Assembly: GCA_030430875.1 (NCBI GenBank)
Contig: JAUIKI010000021.1
Location: forward strand, 1-12,327
Reading direction: 5' to 3'
Length of the DNA: 12,327 nucleotides
DNA from: Gammaproteobacteria bacterium
GTDB lineage: Bacteria; Pseudomonadota; Gammaproteobacteria; Pseudomonadales; JAUIKI01
The position numbers and the translations under genes were made by a program. Under the pieces are notes generated by a model, which saw nothing but the letters and a program-made list of their open reading frames with translations, did no database searches and had not been told where the DNA came from. Positions 7,398 to 12,327 of the stretch are shown in pieces; within the stretch, counting starts at the first letter, position 1; each line of letters opens with the position of its first letter.

Positions 7398-8489
7398 CTA
7401 AACATTAAAACGAAAATAAATCACATCGCCTTCTTTAACGACATATTCTTTACCTTCTAAACGCCACTTCCCTGCATCTTTAGCCCCTTGCTCACCACGA
7501 TATGCAATATAATCATCAAACTCAATGACTTCTGCTCGAATAAAACCTTTTTCAAAGTCAGTGTGGATAGCACCGGCTGCTTGTGGTGCAGTGGAATCAA
7601 CTTTGATGGTCCATGCTCTGATTTCTCGCTTACCCGCTGTAAAAAATGTTCTAAGCCCAAGCAATTCGTAACCTGCTCGAATCAATCGATCAAGTCCTGG
7701 TTCTGAAAGATCATAAGCTGCTAAAAATTCGGCTTTTTCTTCATTCGATAAATGCACAATTTCTGCTTCAAATTTATTAGACAAGCAGACAACTTTTGCA
7801 CCCTCTTCCTTAGCTTTTTCTTGAATTTGACTAACGAAAAGATTGGTTTCCAACTCACCTTCTTGAACATTGGCAACATACAAAATTGGTTTTTGGGTTA
7901 AAAATTGGAATCCTGAAATTTCGCGTTTTTCATCAATAGATAAATCACATGAGCGAATGGGTTTATACTCATTCAAATGCGTTTTAAGCTTCTCTAAAAT
8001 CGCAACAAGATTAACCGATTGCTTATCCCCACTTTTCGCCTTTTTATGGAGTCGTTGAATACTTTTTTCAACGGCATCCAAGTCAGCCAAGGCTAATTCA
8101 ATATTAATGGTTTCAATATCGCTAAGCGGATCAACTTTATCAGAGACGTGAATAATATTATCGTCATCAAAACAACGAACAACATGAGCAATCGCATCTG
8201 TTTCACGAATATTAGCCAAAAACTGGTTGCCTAAACCCTCACCTTTTGATGCACCCTTTACCAATCCTGCAATATCTACAAATTCAATGGTGGTTGGAAT
8301 CACTTTTTCTGGAACAACAATTTCTTTCAACTGATCTAAACGAAGATCAGGTACTGGTACAATACCTGTGTTAGGCTCAATGGTACAAAATGGAAAATTT
8401 TCTGCACCAATATTTGCTTTAGTTAATGCATTAAATAACGTTGATTTTCCTACGTTTGGTAATCCTACAATACCGCATTTGAATCCCAT
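7398..8489 (-). CDS. ychF: Redox-sensitive ribosome-binding ATPase YchF (Obg-like)
   Basis: A conserved P-loop protein of the Obg family that hydrolyses ATP in preference to GTP and binds ribosomes. In E. coli it is a negative regulator of the oxidative stress response. Counted from the ATG at 8487-8489 it has 363 aa, the same as E. coli YchF. An upstream in-frame start would add 18 unrelated residues and overlap pth, so I reject it. G1 GLPNVGKST is at 9-17 and G3 DIAGLVKGASKGEGLGNQFL starts at 72. The NVQE at 207-210 is the YchF-type NxxE replacing the NKxD of true GTPases. The C-terminal ~85 residues (from about FFTAGKREIRAW) form the TGS domain. The start lies 17 bases after the pth stop, the usual pth-ychF pair. 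Confidence 0.96.
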   Translation of the reverse strand: MGFKCGIVGLPNVGKSTLFNALTKANIGAENFPFCTIEPNTGIVPVPDLRLDQLKEIVVPEKVIPTTIEFVDIAGLVKGASKGEGLGNQFLANIRETDAIAHVVRCFDDDNIIHVSDKVDPLSDIETINIELALADLDAVEKSIQRLHKKAKSGDKQSVNLVAILEKLKTHLNEYKPIRSCDLSIDEKREISGFQFLTQKPILYVANVQEGELETNLFVSQIQEKAKEEGAKVVCLSNKFEAEIVHLSNEEKAEFLAAYDLSEPGLDRLIRAGYELLGLRTFFTAGKREIRAWTIKVDSTAPQAAGAIHTDFEKGFIRAEVIEFDDYIAYRGEQGAKDAGKWRLEGKEYVVKEGDVIYFRFNV

Positions 8490-8506
8490 ATATTTTCTCG
8501 ATGTAA

Positions 8507-9085
8507 TTATTGTGAATGTAATTGTTGCATAGCCTTTTCCCAATCACCATGAAGAGCAAATGGCATGACAGCTAAAGCGTGATCAATTGCCTCTTGGATA
8601 AGTTGATTTTCGCTTTTTGAGGGCTGTGAAAGCACATAATTGACAACCATTGACCGATCACCAGGATGACCAACTCCAACTCTTAACCGGTAAAAATCAG
8701 GCGTGCCTAATTGTTGAATAATATTTCTAAGACCATTGTGCCCACCATGACCACCTGATTTTTTAAGCTTAATAATCCCAGGATCCAGGTCAATTTCATC
8801 ATGAACAACCAGCATTTCGTCTGAGCTAATTTCGAAATAATCACAAATTGCACGAACAGCCTGCCCACTTAGATTCATGAATGTTTGCGGGGCGAGCAAA
8901 TAGAGAGGATTTCCATCAACTAATTGTTTGGCGTAAAGGCTTTGAAATTTCTTATCGAGAGCTAAGGGCGTATGTTGCTGATTGGCAAATTCTTGCAAGA
9001 AATGCTCACCCACATTATGCCTTGTTCCAGAATATTTTGAACCAGGATTACCTAATCCGACAATTAACTTTAATGGCTTTGTCAT
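8507..9085 (-). CDS. pth: Peptidyl-tRNA hydrolase
   Basis: Cleaves the ester bond of peptidyl-tRNAs released from stalled ribosomes and recycles tRNA; essential in E. coli. The 192-aa length matches the family (~194). Catalytic His23 is in YSGTRHNVG, substrate Asn71 in FMNLSGQAV, Asp96 in VVHDEIDL (E. coli D93), and Asn117 in GGHGGHNGLRN (E. coli N114). RLRVGVGHPG near 133-142 is also conserved. There is no recognisable Shine-Dalgarno before the ATG (upstream bases ATGACTATTTCAG). A strong terminator-like hairpin ends 17 bases before the start, so expression probably depends on read-through from rplY or on an unseen promoter. ychF follows 17 bases downstream. Confidence 0.96.
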   Translation of the reverse strand: MTKPLKLIVGLGNPGSKYSGTRHNVGEHFLQEFANQQHTPLALDKKFQSLYAKQLVDGNPLYLLAPQTFMNLSGQAVRAICDYFEISSDEMLVVHDEIDLDPGIIKLKKSGGHGGHNGLRNIIQQLGTPDFYRLRVGVGHPGDRSMVVNYVLSQPSKSENQLIQEAIDHALAVMPFALHGDWEKAMQQLHSQ

Positions 9086-9102
9086 CTGAAATAGTCATTG
9101 TT

Positions 9103-9145
9103 AAAAAAATAGGCTGGAAAAATGCATTATTTTTACCAACCTATT
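9103..9145 (-). terminator. Strong hairpin with U tract between rplY and pth
   Basis: On the minus strand AATAGGTTGG pairs with CCAGCCTATT (one G-U). An inner AAAAAT/ATTTTT pair extends the stem around a five-base loop, with one unpaired T. Seven T residues at the stem base follow and overlap its A/T end. This is the best intrinsic terminator shape in the window. It sits after the rplY stop and just before pth, so it would end the prs/rplY transcript or act as an attenuator for pth-ychF. Confidence 0.75.
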
Positions 9146-9181
9146 TTGTTGTTTCTTTCTATAAGCAAACAATCACTATGA

Positions 9182-9841
9182 CTATTTATCGCCACCTGAT
9201 TTGTCATCAGATTCACTGCTTGCTTCTGGAGAAGCCTCTTCGGTAGCCTCTTCTTCTACTGCTTCTTTGATTGCCTGAACACTAACAACTAGCAAATCAT
9301 TATCATGACTTAATGAAACACTTTCTACGCCTGTTGGGAATTTAACATCGGAAAGATGGATAGACTGCCCAAGCTCGATATCTTTCATATCAATTTCTAG
9401 ATATTCTGGTAATGATCCTGGCAAACATAACACATCAATTTCAGCAAGTTGACGTAAAATTTTACCGCCTTGTTGCTTGACCCCAATACATGTTTCTTCA
9501 TTAAGAAAATGAATAGGAACATGGACAGTAATCTTTTTATCTTTGCGTATCCGCATGAAATCAGCATGCAAAATCTCATCACGCACTGGATGCCGCTGCA
9601 AATCCTTCAAAATGACATTTTCCTCCACATTATCAATATTTAATTTAATAATGTGGCTATAGAAAGCTGAATTTTCCAATGCTTTAGCAAGCACTCGATG
9701 CTCAATTGTCAATGGTTTAGGATCCTTTCCTGCTCCATAGATAATTGCAGGAACCATTCCTTCTAGTTTACGCAAACGATTAACGTCACTCTTGCCACTT
9801 ATCGTTCGGGCTTGAACACTCAATGTAAATTCTTCAGACAT
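9182..9841 (-). CDS. rplY: Large ribosomal subunit protein bL25 (Ctc/TL5 type)
   Basis: Binds 5S rRNA in the central protuberance of the 50S subunit. The 219-aa protein is the long form: an N-terminal bL25 domain (about residues 1-95, with GKSDVNRLRKLEGMVPAIIYG and LKDLQRHPVRDEILHADFMRI), then the TL5/Ctc C-terminal beta domain to about 190, then a tail of ~27 mostly acidic and Ser/Ala residues. E. coli has only the short 94-aa form, but the long form is common in other gammaproteobacteria. The ATG has a good AGGAG about seven bases upstream. It has a probable promoter of its own at 9923-9951 and a structured leader. It lies between prs and pth, the standard cluster order. Confidence 0.96.
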   Translation of the reverse strand: MSEEFTLSVQARTISGKSDVNRLRKLEGMVPAIIYGAGKDPKPLTIEHRVLAKALENSAFYSHIIKLNIDNVEENVILKDLQRHPVRDEILHADFMRIRKDKKITVHVPIHFLNEETCIGVKQQGGKILRQLAEIDVLCLPGSLPEYLEIDMKDIELGQSIHLSDVKFPTGVESVSLSHDNDLLVVSVQAIKEAVEEEATEEASPEASSESDDKSGGDK

Positions 9842-9855
9842 TGTTAAACTCCTAT

Positions 9856-9896
9856 ATTAGAGATCAGCGACGTCCTTCGAGGGCATCAACTCTAAT
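9856..9896 (-). promoter_or_regulatory. Possible rplY leader hairpin
   Basis: In the minus-strand leader ATTAGAG (9890-9896) can pair with CTCTAAT (9856-9862) across 27 bases that include a small CCT-CGA-AGG hairpin. The 3' arm ends three bases before the AGGAG of rplY. E. coli rplY is autoregulated by L25 through its mRNA leader, so a similar control is possible, but no 5S-like loop is evident. Confidence 0.4.
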
Positions 9897-9922
9897 GTTA
9901 ATCCAAATAGAAAAAGTGCGTT

Positions 9923-9951
9923 ATTTTATGCTAGATGGGACAGCTCATCAA
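9923..9951 (-). promoter_or_regulatory. Probable promoter of rplY
   Basis: On the minus strand TTGATG (9946-9951) and TAAAAT (9923-9928) are 17 bp apart, giving a leader of about 75 bases. An inverted repeat TGCTAGA/TCTAGCA (9967-9973 with 9929-9935, 31 bases apart) brackets the -35 and touches the -10, so it could be an operator. Confidence 0.45.
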
Positions 9952-10021
9952 TCAAAACATGTTATTTCTAGCAAAATTACCATGAAAAGTGATGATTATT
10001 CTAGATTAAGGCGTTAGTTGA

Positions 10022-10966
10022 TTACCAAAACATGGCACTAATTGATTCTTCGTTGCTGACGCGTCTTACGGCTTCAGCCAACAAAGGCGCCAAGGATAGC
10101 TGGCGAATTTTTGGACATGCTTTAGCTTTCTCAGACAATGGGATAGTATCCGTTACAATCAACTGATCCATTTGTGAGCTCTGTATATTTTCTACAGCAG
10201 CGCCGGAGAGCACCGCATGTGTTGAATAGGCCACGACTTTCTTGGCGCCCTCTGCTTTTAATGCTTCTGCTGCCAGGCATAATGTGCCAGCAGTATCCAC
10301 TAAATCATCAACTAGAATACAGGTTCTGTCTTTTACTTCCCCTATGATGTGCATCACCCTTGCTTCATTGGGTTTAGGACGTCTCTTATCAATGATGGCA
10401 AGATCTGCATCATTAAGTTGCTTTGCAATAGCTCTCGCACGGACAACCCCACCAACATCAGGCGAGACAACCAATAAATTGTCATACTTTTGTTGATTGA
10501 TATCCTCAACCAAAACGGGAGAGGCATAAACATTATCAACCGGAATATTAAAAAAACCTTGAATTTGATCAGCGTGCAAATCAACGGTTAGCACTCGATC
10601 AATACCGACTGCTGTGAGCATATCAGCAACCACTTTTGCGCTGATTGGCACTCTAGCAGAACGCACTCGTCGATCTTGTCTGGCGTAGCCAAAATAAGGA
10701 ATAACCGCTGTTAGGCGAATGGCAGAGGCTCTGTGAATAGCGTCTGCCATAACGATAATTTCCATCAGATTATCATTTGTTGGAGCACACGTAGACTGCA
10801 ATAAAAAAACATCCTTGCCTCGAACATTTTCATTAATTTCAATCATGATTTCGCCATCGCTAAAGCGATCAACTGAGGCATCACCCATAACAACCTCTAG
10901 GTTTTTTGCAACAGCTTTAGCTAAATTTGGATTGGAGTTTCCAGTGAAGACCATGAGTTTTGACAC
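10022..10966 (-). CDS. prs: Ribose-phosphate pyrophosphokinase (PRPP synthetase)
   Basis: Makes 5-phosphoribosyl 1-diphosphate from ribose 5-phosphate and ATP, the precursor for purines, pyrimidines, NAD, His and Trp. The 314-aa protein matches E. coli Prs (315) from end to end. FSDGEIMIEINENVRG is near residues 36-51, the flexible catalytic loop is YFGYARQDRRVRSARVP, VDLHADQIQGFF carries the metal-binding His, and the PRPP-binding signature is ILVDDLVDTAGT. NEESISAMF is the usual C-terminus. The start is a GTG at 10964-10966: AAAGGA lies seven bases upstream, and the reading MSKLMVFTGN fits the family start. A later ATG would lose four residues and has no such site. It has a clear sigma-70 promoter at 11041-11070. 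No terminator is seen after it, so transcripts may continue into rplY. Confidence 0.97.
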   Translation of the reverse strand: MSKLMVFTGNSNPNLAKAVAKNLEVVMGDASVDRFSDGEIMIEINENVRGKDVFLLQSTCAPTNDNLMEIIVMADAIHRASAIRLTAVIPYFGYARQDRRVRSARVPISAKVVADMLTAVGIDRVLTVDLHADQIQGFFNIPVDNVYASPVLVEDINQQKYDNLLVVSPDVGGVVRARAIAKQLNDADLAIIDKRRPKPNEARVMHIIGEVKDRTCILVDDLVDTAGTLCLAAEALKAEGAKKVVAYSTHAVLSGAAVENIQSSQMDQLIVTDTIPLSEKAKACPKIRQLSLAPLLAEAVRRVSNEESISAMFW

Positions 10967-11040
10967 AGTAATATCCTTTTGTCTGATAAATTTGACGAGC
11001 GTTTTTTATTGGCTGATTAAAATATTGATCAATAAAGCTC

Positions 11041-11070
11041 AGTATAGCTATCCAAGGCAGATCCCGTCAA
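11041..11070 (-). promoter_or_regulatory. Sigma-70 promoter of prs
   Basis: On the minus strand TTGACG (11065-11070) and TATACT (11041-11046) are separated by 18 bp, each a 5/6 match or close to it. The predicted start site is near 11034, giving a leader of about 68 bases before the GTG of prs. Confidence 0.7.
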
Positions 11071-11199
11071 CTGAAGCTGATGACTAAGCCATGCGTTGAT
11101 TTCATTTAACTCGATTTATTCTCATTTGCGTTAAAATTTATCCCTATTTAAAGCCATGGATAACTCCCCTTTTCACTTATTCAATTCTTAGCCTCTAAC

Positions 11200-11229
11200 T
11201 TGACGCATAATAATAACATATAATAAAAT
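11200..11229 (+). promoter_or_regulatory. Possible upstream promoter of the secreted peptide gene
   Basis: TTGACG at 11200-11205 and TAAAAT at 11224-11229 are 18 bp apart. It would give a leader of about 95 bases containing the palindrome at 11243-11258. The region is very A/T-rich, so -10 matches are cheap. Confidence 0.35.
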
Positions 11230-11242
11230 TCAACCTGATTAC

Positions 11243-11258
11243 TAGGCAGCAATGCCTA
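11243..11258. repeat. Perfect palindrome TAGGCA-GCAA-TGCCTA
   Basis: Six-base arms with a four-base centre. The same GGCA-N4-TGCC core recurs at 11283-11294 inside the -35/-10 spacer of the nearer promoter. The pair may be operator sites for the peptide gene or, if transcribed from the upstream promoter, a small hairpin. Confidence 0.4.
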
Positions 11259-11277
11259 AATGGCCTGGATGCTTGAT

Positions 11278-11305
11278 TTGACGGCATTTTTGCCATGATC
11301 ATAAT
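11278..11305 (+). promoter_or_regulatory. Probable promoter of the secreted peptide gene
   Basis: TTGACG at 11278-11283 and CATAAT at 11300-11305 are 16 bp apart. Transcription would start near 11312, just before the AAAGGGA ribosome binding site. The spacer contains the palindromic core GGCA-TTTT-TGCC (11283-11294). Confidence 0.5.
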
Positions 11306-11330
11306 AATTAACTTTCAAAGGGAAATCAGT

Positions 11331-11510
11331 ATGAAAAAAGCAATGATAATGGGACTGTTAGCACTGACATTTTTTTCGGCAAGTTCGCAGGCAGTAATAC
11401 CTAAATATGCTAGATGTATTGCTACAGCGGGCAATGAATTAGCTGTACAAATATGTCGTCTGAAGGCCATAGACGATACGTACTGCGAGGTGTGGAAAGG
11501 TTTTTGTTAA
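11331..11510 (+). CDS. Secreted 59-aa peptide with four cysteines, function unknown
   Basis: I do not recognise this family. The ATG at 11331 has AAAGGGA eight bases upstream and starts a typical Sec signal peptide: MKK, a hydrophobic core AMIMGLLALTFF, then SASSQA as the likely signal peptidase I site near residue 21. An upstream in-frame ATG at 11295 would add 12 residues and spoil the signal, so it is rejected. The predicted mature peptide is about 38 residues (VIPKYARC...), with Cys at mature positions 8, 21, 31 and 38; the last is the C-terminal residue. Four cysteines in an exported peptide suggest two disulfides. Charge is mixed, so it is not plainly a cationic antimicrobial. It is monocistronic, with its own promoter and a downstream hairpin. 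No immunity or export gene is adjacent. Confidence 0.65.
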   Translation: MKKAMIMGLLALTFFSASSQAVIPKYARCIATAGNELAVQICRLKAIDDTYCEVWKGFC

Positions 11511-11523
11511 TTTTCCACGCACC

Positions 11524-11544
11524 ACCCTCTCAATTTGAGAGGGT
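11524..11544. terminator. Hairpin after the secreted peptide gene
   Basis: ACCCTCTC-AATTT-GAGAGGGT is a perfect G/C-containing stem (up to ten pairs if the loop closes) beginning 14 bases after the peptide stop. Neither side has a real T run, so it is a poor intrinsic terminator. It may serve as a 3'-end stabiliser or a two-sided barrier between the convergent genes. Confidence 0.45.
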
Positions 11545-11665
11545 CATTCACTTACAGTCAATCAAACACATCAACATTACTTACCCGCCTCCACAAGATC
11601 AGTCATTCCTCCATAAAATTTAACAATTAAAATATAAATTTTGAACTTAACTAAGCTAAATATAT

Positions 11666-12268
11666 TTAAATTCCATTTCTTTGAAGTGTTTCACCAATTA
11701 TATCTTTTAACTTACCAGTATCAAGCACTTCTGTTATAGGTTGCAAACTAAAAATCTGTTTCCATACCATCTCATTAATAGCTTTTCTTTGCGCTAAAAA
11801 CTTCTCTGCCAACTCCGAAGGATCTACCATAATTGAAATAGGCAATCTACCAACATCCATCCCAATTGAAGAACCTGTTCCAAAATCAATAGTTGGATCT
11901 TGTGAAAATCTATCTGGCTTACTAAAATCTACCTCTATTGAAATGGTTGAATCTAATCCATCATCAATATGTAAGAATATTTTTTGGTCTCCAAAATCGT
12001 GTTGAGATTGAATATCTTTATATGCATCACTTTTCGGACTTTTCTGAAGTTGTGCTGCATTACTAGCAATTAATTCCTTTACAAATGGTTGATATTCAAA
12101 ATGCTCCACCTTATTAGCAATTTCTTGCATTACTTGGGTTACGGTATTATCGAAACGCTGTTCTTTAACATTAATAGCATTCTTTAACCAAATAATTTGC
12201 ACTATGGTTAATCCAGTTAAGCCGAAAACTGCTAAAAAGGTTAAAATGGAAATCCACTTTCGTTTCAT
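11666..12268 (-). CDS. Membrane-anchored sensor-like protein resembling the N-terminal half of a Bacteroidota histidine kinase
   Basis: A 200-aa protein with a short basic start (MKRKW), one transmembrane helix at about residues 6-28, and then an extracytoplasmic domain. The opening pattern, with IQIIWLKNAINVKEQRFDNTVTQVM after the membrane span region, closely recalls sensor histidine kinases of Bacteroidota. In those, a similar periplasmic region leads to a second membrane helix, HisKA and ATPase domains. Here the protein stops at LQRNGI, inside that sensor region, with no second helix and no kinase. The 120 bases downstream carry no continuation in any frame. The ATG has no Shine-Dalgarno, but a TATAAT lies just upstream. 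It may be a horizontally acquired, truncated gene, or a stand-alone sensor-like protein. Similarity is by eye only. Confidence 0.6.
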   Translation of the reverse strand: MKRKWISILTFLAVFGLTGLTIVQIIWLKNAINVKEQRFDNTVTQVMQEIANKVEHFEYQPFVKELIASNAAQLQKSPKSDAYKDIQSQHDFGDQKIFLHIDDGLDSTISIEVDFSKPDRFSQDPTIDFGTGSSIGMDVGRLPISIMVDPSELAEKFLAQRKAINEMVWKQIFSLQPITEVLDTGKLKDIIGETLQRNGI

Positions 12269-12298
12269 ATGTTAAAAGTACGTTGATGCGAACATGTA

Positions 12299-12304
12299 AT
12301 TATA
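12299..12304 (-). promoter_or_regulatory. -10 element of the sensor-like gene
   Basis: A perfect TATAAT on the minus strand, preceded by G, lies about 31 bases before the ATG of the sensor-like gene. The -35 region falls at the window edge inside a palindrome, so the full promoter cannot be judged. Confidence 0.45.
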
Positions 12305-12305
12305 C

Positions 12306-12327
12306 CTAGTTAACAAATATTAACTAG
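12306..12327. repeat. Perfect inverted repeat CTAGTTAA-N6-TTAACTAG
   Basis: Eight-base arms with a CAAATA spacer lie directly upstream of the -10 of the sensor-like gene, occupying the spacer and -35 position. The size and place suit an operator for a dimeric repressor. It ends at the last base of the window, so a longer structure cannot be excluded. Confidence 0.5.

Larger units (their letters stand above)
10967..11330. other. Divergent intergenic region between prs and the secreted peptide gene
   Basis: This 364-base stretch holds the prs promoter and leader on the minus strand and two possible promoters with short palindromes for the peptide gene on the plus strand. No tRNA cloverleaf and no trace of ispE was found. 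An 8-codon minus-strand ORF (11131-11157) has a good GGGGAG site, but it lies upstream of the prs promoter and is probably chance. Confidence 0.6.

Noticed and set aside
8490..8543. 18-residue N-terminal extension of YchF overlapping pth
   Set aside because: The family begins at MGFKCGIVGLPNVGKST, and starting there gives exactly 363 aa as in E. coli. The extension is simply open frame inside the end of pth.
11014..11100. Short minus-strand coding-like stretch ending in a TGA (INAWLSHQLQLTGSALDSYTELY)
   Set aside because: Only about 28 codons, with no start codon or ribosome binding site, preceded by several stops. It also overlaps the good prs promoter. It could be a remnant but cannot be assigned.
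11131..11157. Eight-codon minus-strand ORF with a GGGGAG site, as a prs leader peptide
   Set aside because: It lies upstream of the predicted prs promoter, so it would not be on the main prs transcript. Such short ORFs arise easily by chance.
11260..11277. Sigma-54 promoter (TGGC...GC) before the secreted peptide gene
   Set aside because: The GG and GC elements do not have the required 10-base spacing, and a sigma-70-like pair fits better.
10967..11330. tRNA-Gln or another tRNA upstream of prs
   Set aside because: No cloverleaf with acceptor stem, GGTTCGA-type T arm and CCA end could be found on either strand.

Overview
The window looks like part of the chromosome of a low-GC gammaproteobacterium. 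Icd, SdhE, DnaQ, AmpG, TatD, Prs, bL25, Pth and YchF all read as gammaproteobacterial versions, and the prs - rplY - pth - ychF order is a standard gammaproteobacterial cluster. The A+T-rich base composition, a YiiX/YebB-like papain-fold hydrolase and some gene decay would suit the Legionellales or Coxiella side of the class. That placement is inference; no rRNA or other decisive marker is present.

Left part (1-3,222). The 5' part of icd (NADP isocitrate dehydrogenase) runs leftward out of the window. After a 443-base divergent spacer comes a 306-aa YiiX/YebB-like cysteine hydrolase on the plus strand. Next, on the minus strand, sdhE (flavinylation factor for succinate dehydrogenase) and dnaQ (Pol III epsilon proofreading subunit) overlap by ATGA and end at a hairpin terminator.

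Middle (3,223-7,365). A plus-strand operon reads SDR oxidoreductase - unrecognised 228-aa protein with a probable N-terminal helix-turn-helix - ampG (muropeptide permease) - tatD (metal-dependent DNase). ampG and tatD overlap by ATGA. Facing it is a broken minus-strand YwqK/MORN-like gene, with two reading-frame breaks and a C-terminal open frame of 68 aa.

Right-centre (7,398-11,070). The leftward housekeeping cluster is prs (GTG start and a clear sigma-70 promoter), rplY (own promoter and a structured leader), pth and ychF. A strong hairpin followed by seven U residues sits between rplY and pth and ends only 17 bases before the pth start codon.

Right end (11,070-12,327). This part is accessory. 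It holds a 59-aa secreted peptide with four cysteines, behind its own promoter and paired palindromes. It also holds a 200-aa membrane-anchored protein that resembles the N-terminal sensor half of a Bacteroidota-type histidine kinase but has no kinase domain. A perfect 8+8 bp palindrome lies at the promoter of that gene, at the very edge of the window.

No rRNA, tRNA, CRISPR array, transposase or integrase was found. I see no clear undescribed multi-gene system. The best candidates for novelty are the secreted four-cysteine peptide, the kinase-less sensor protein, the 228-aa protein before ampG, and the hairpin before pth.
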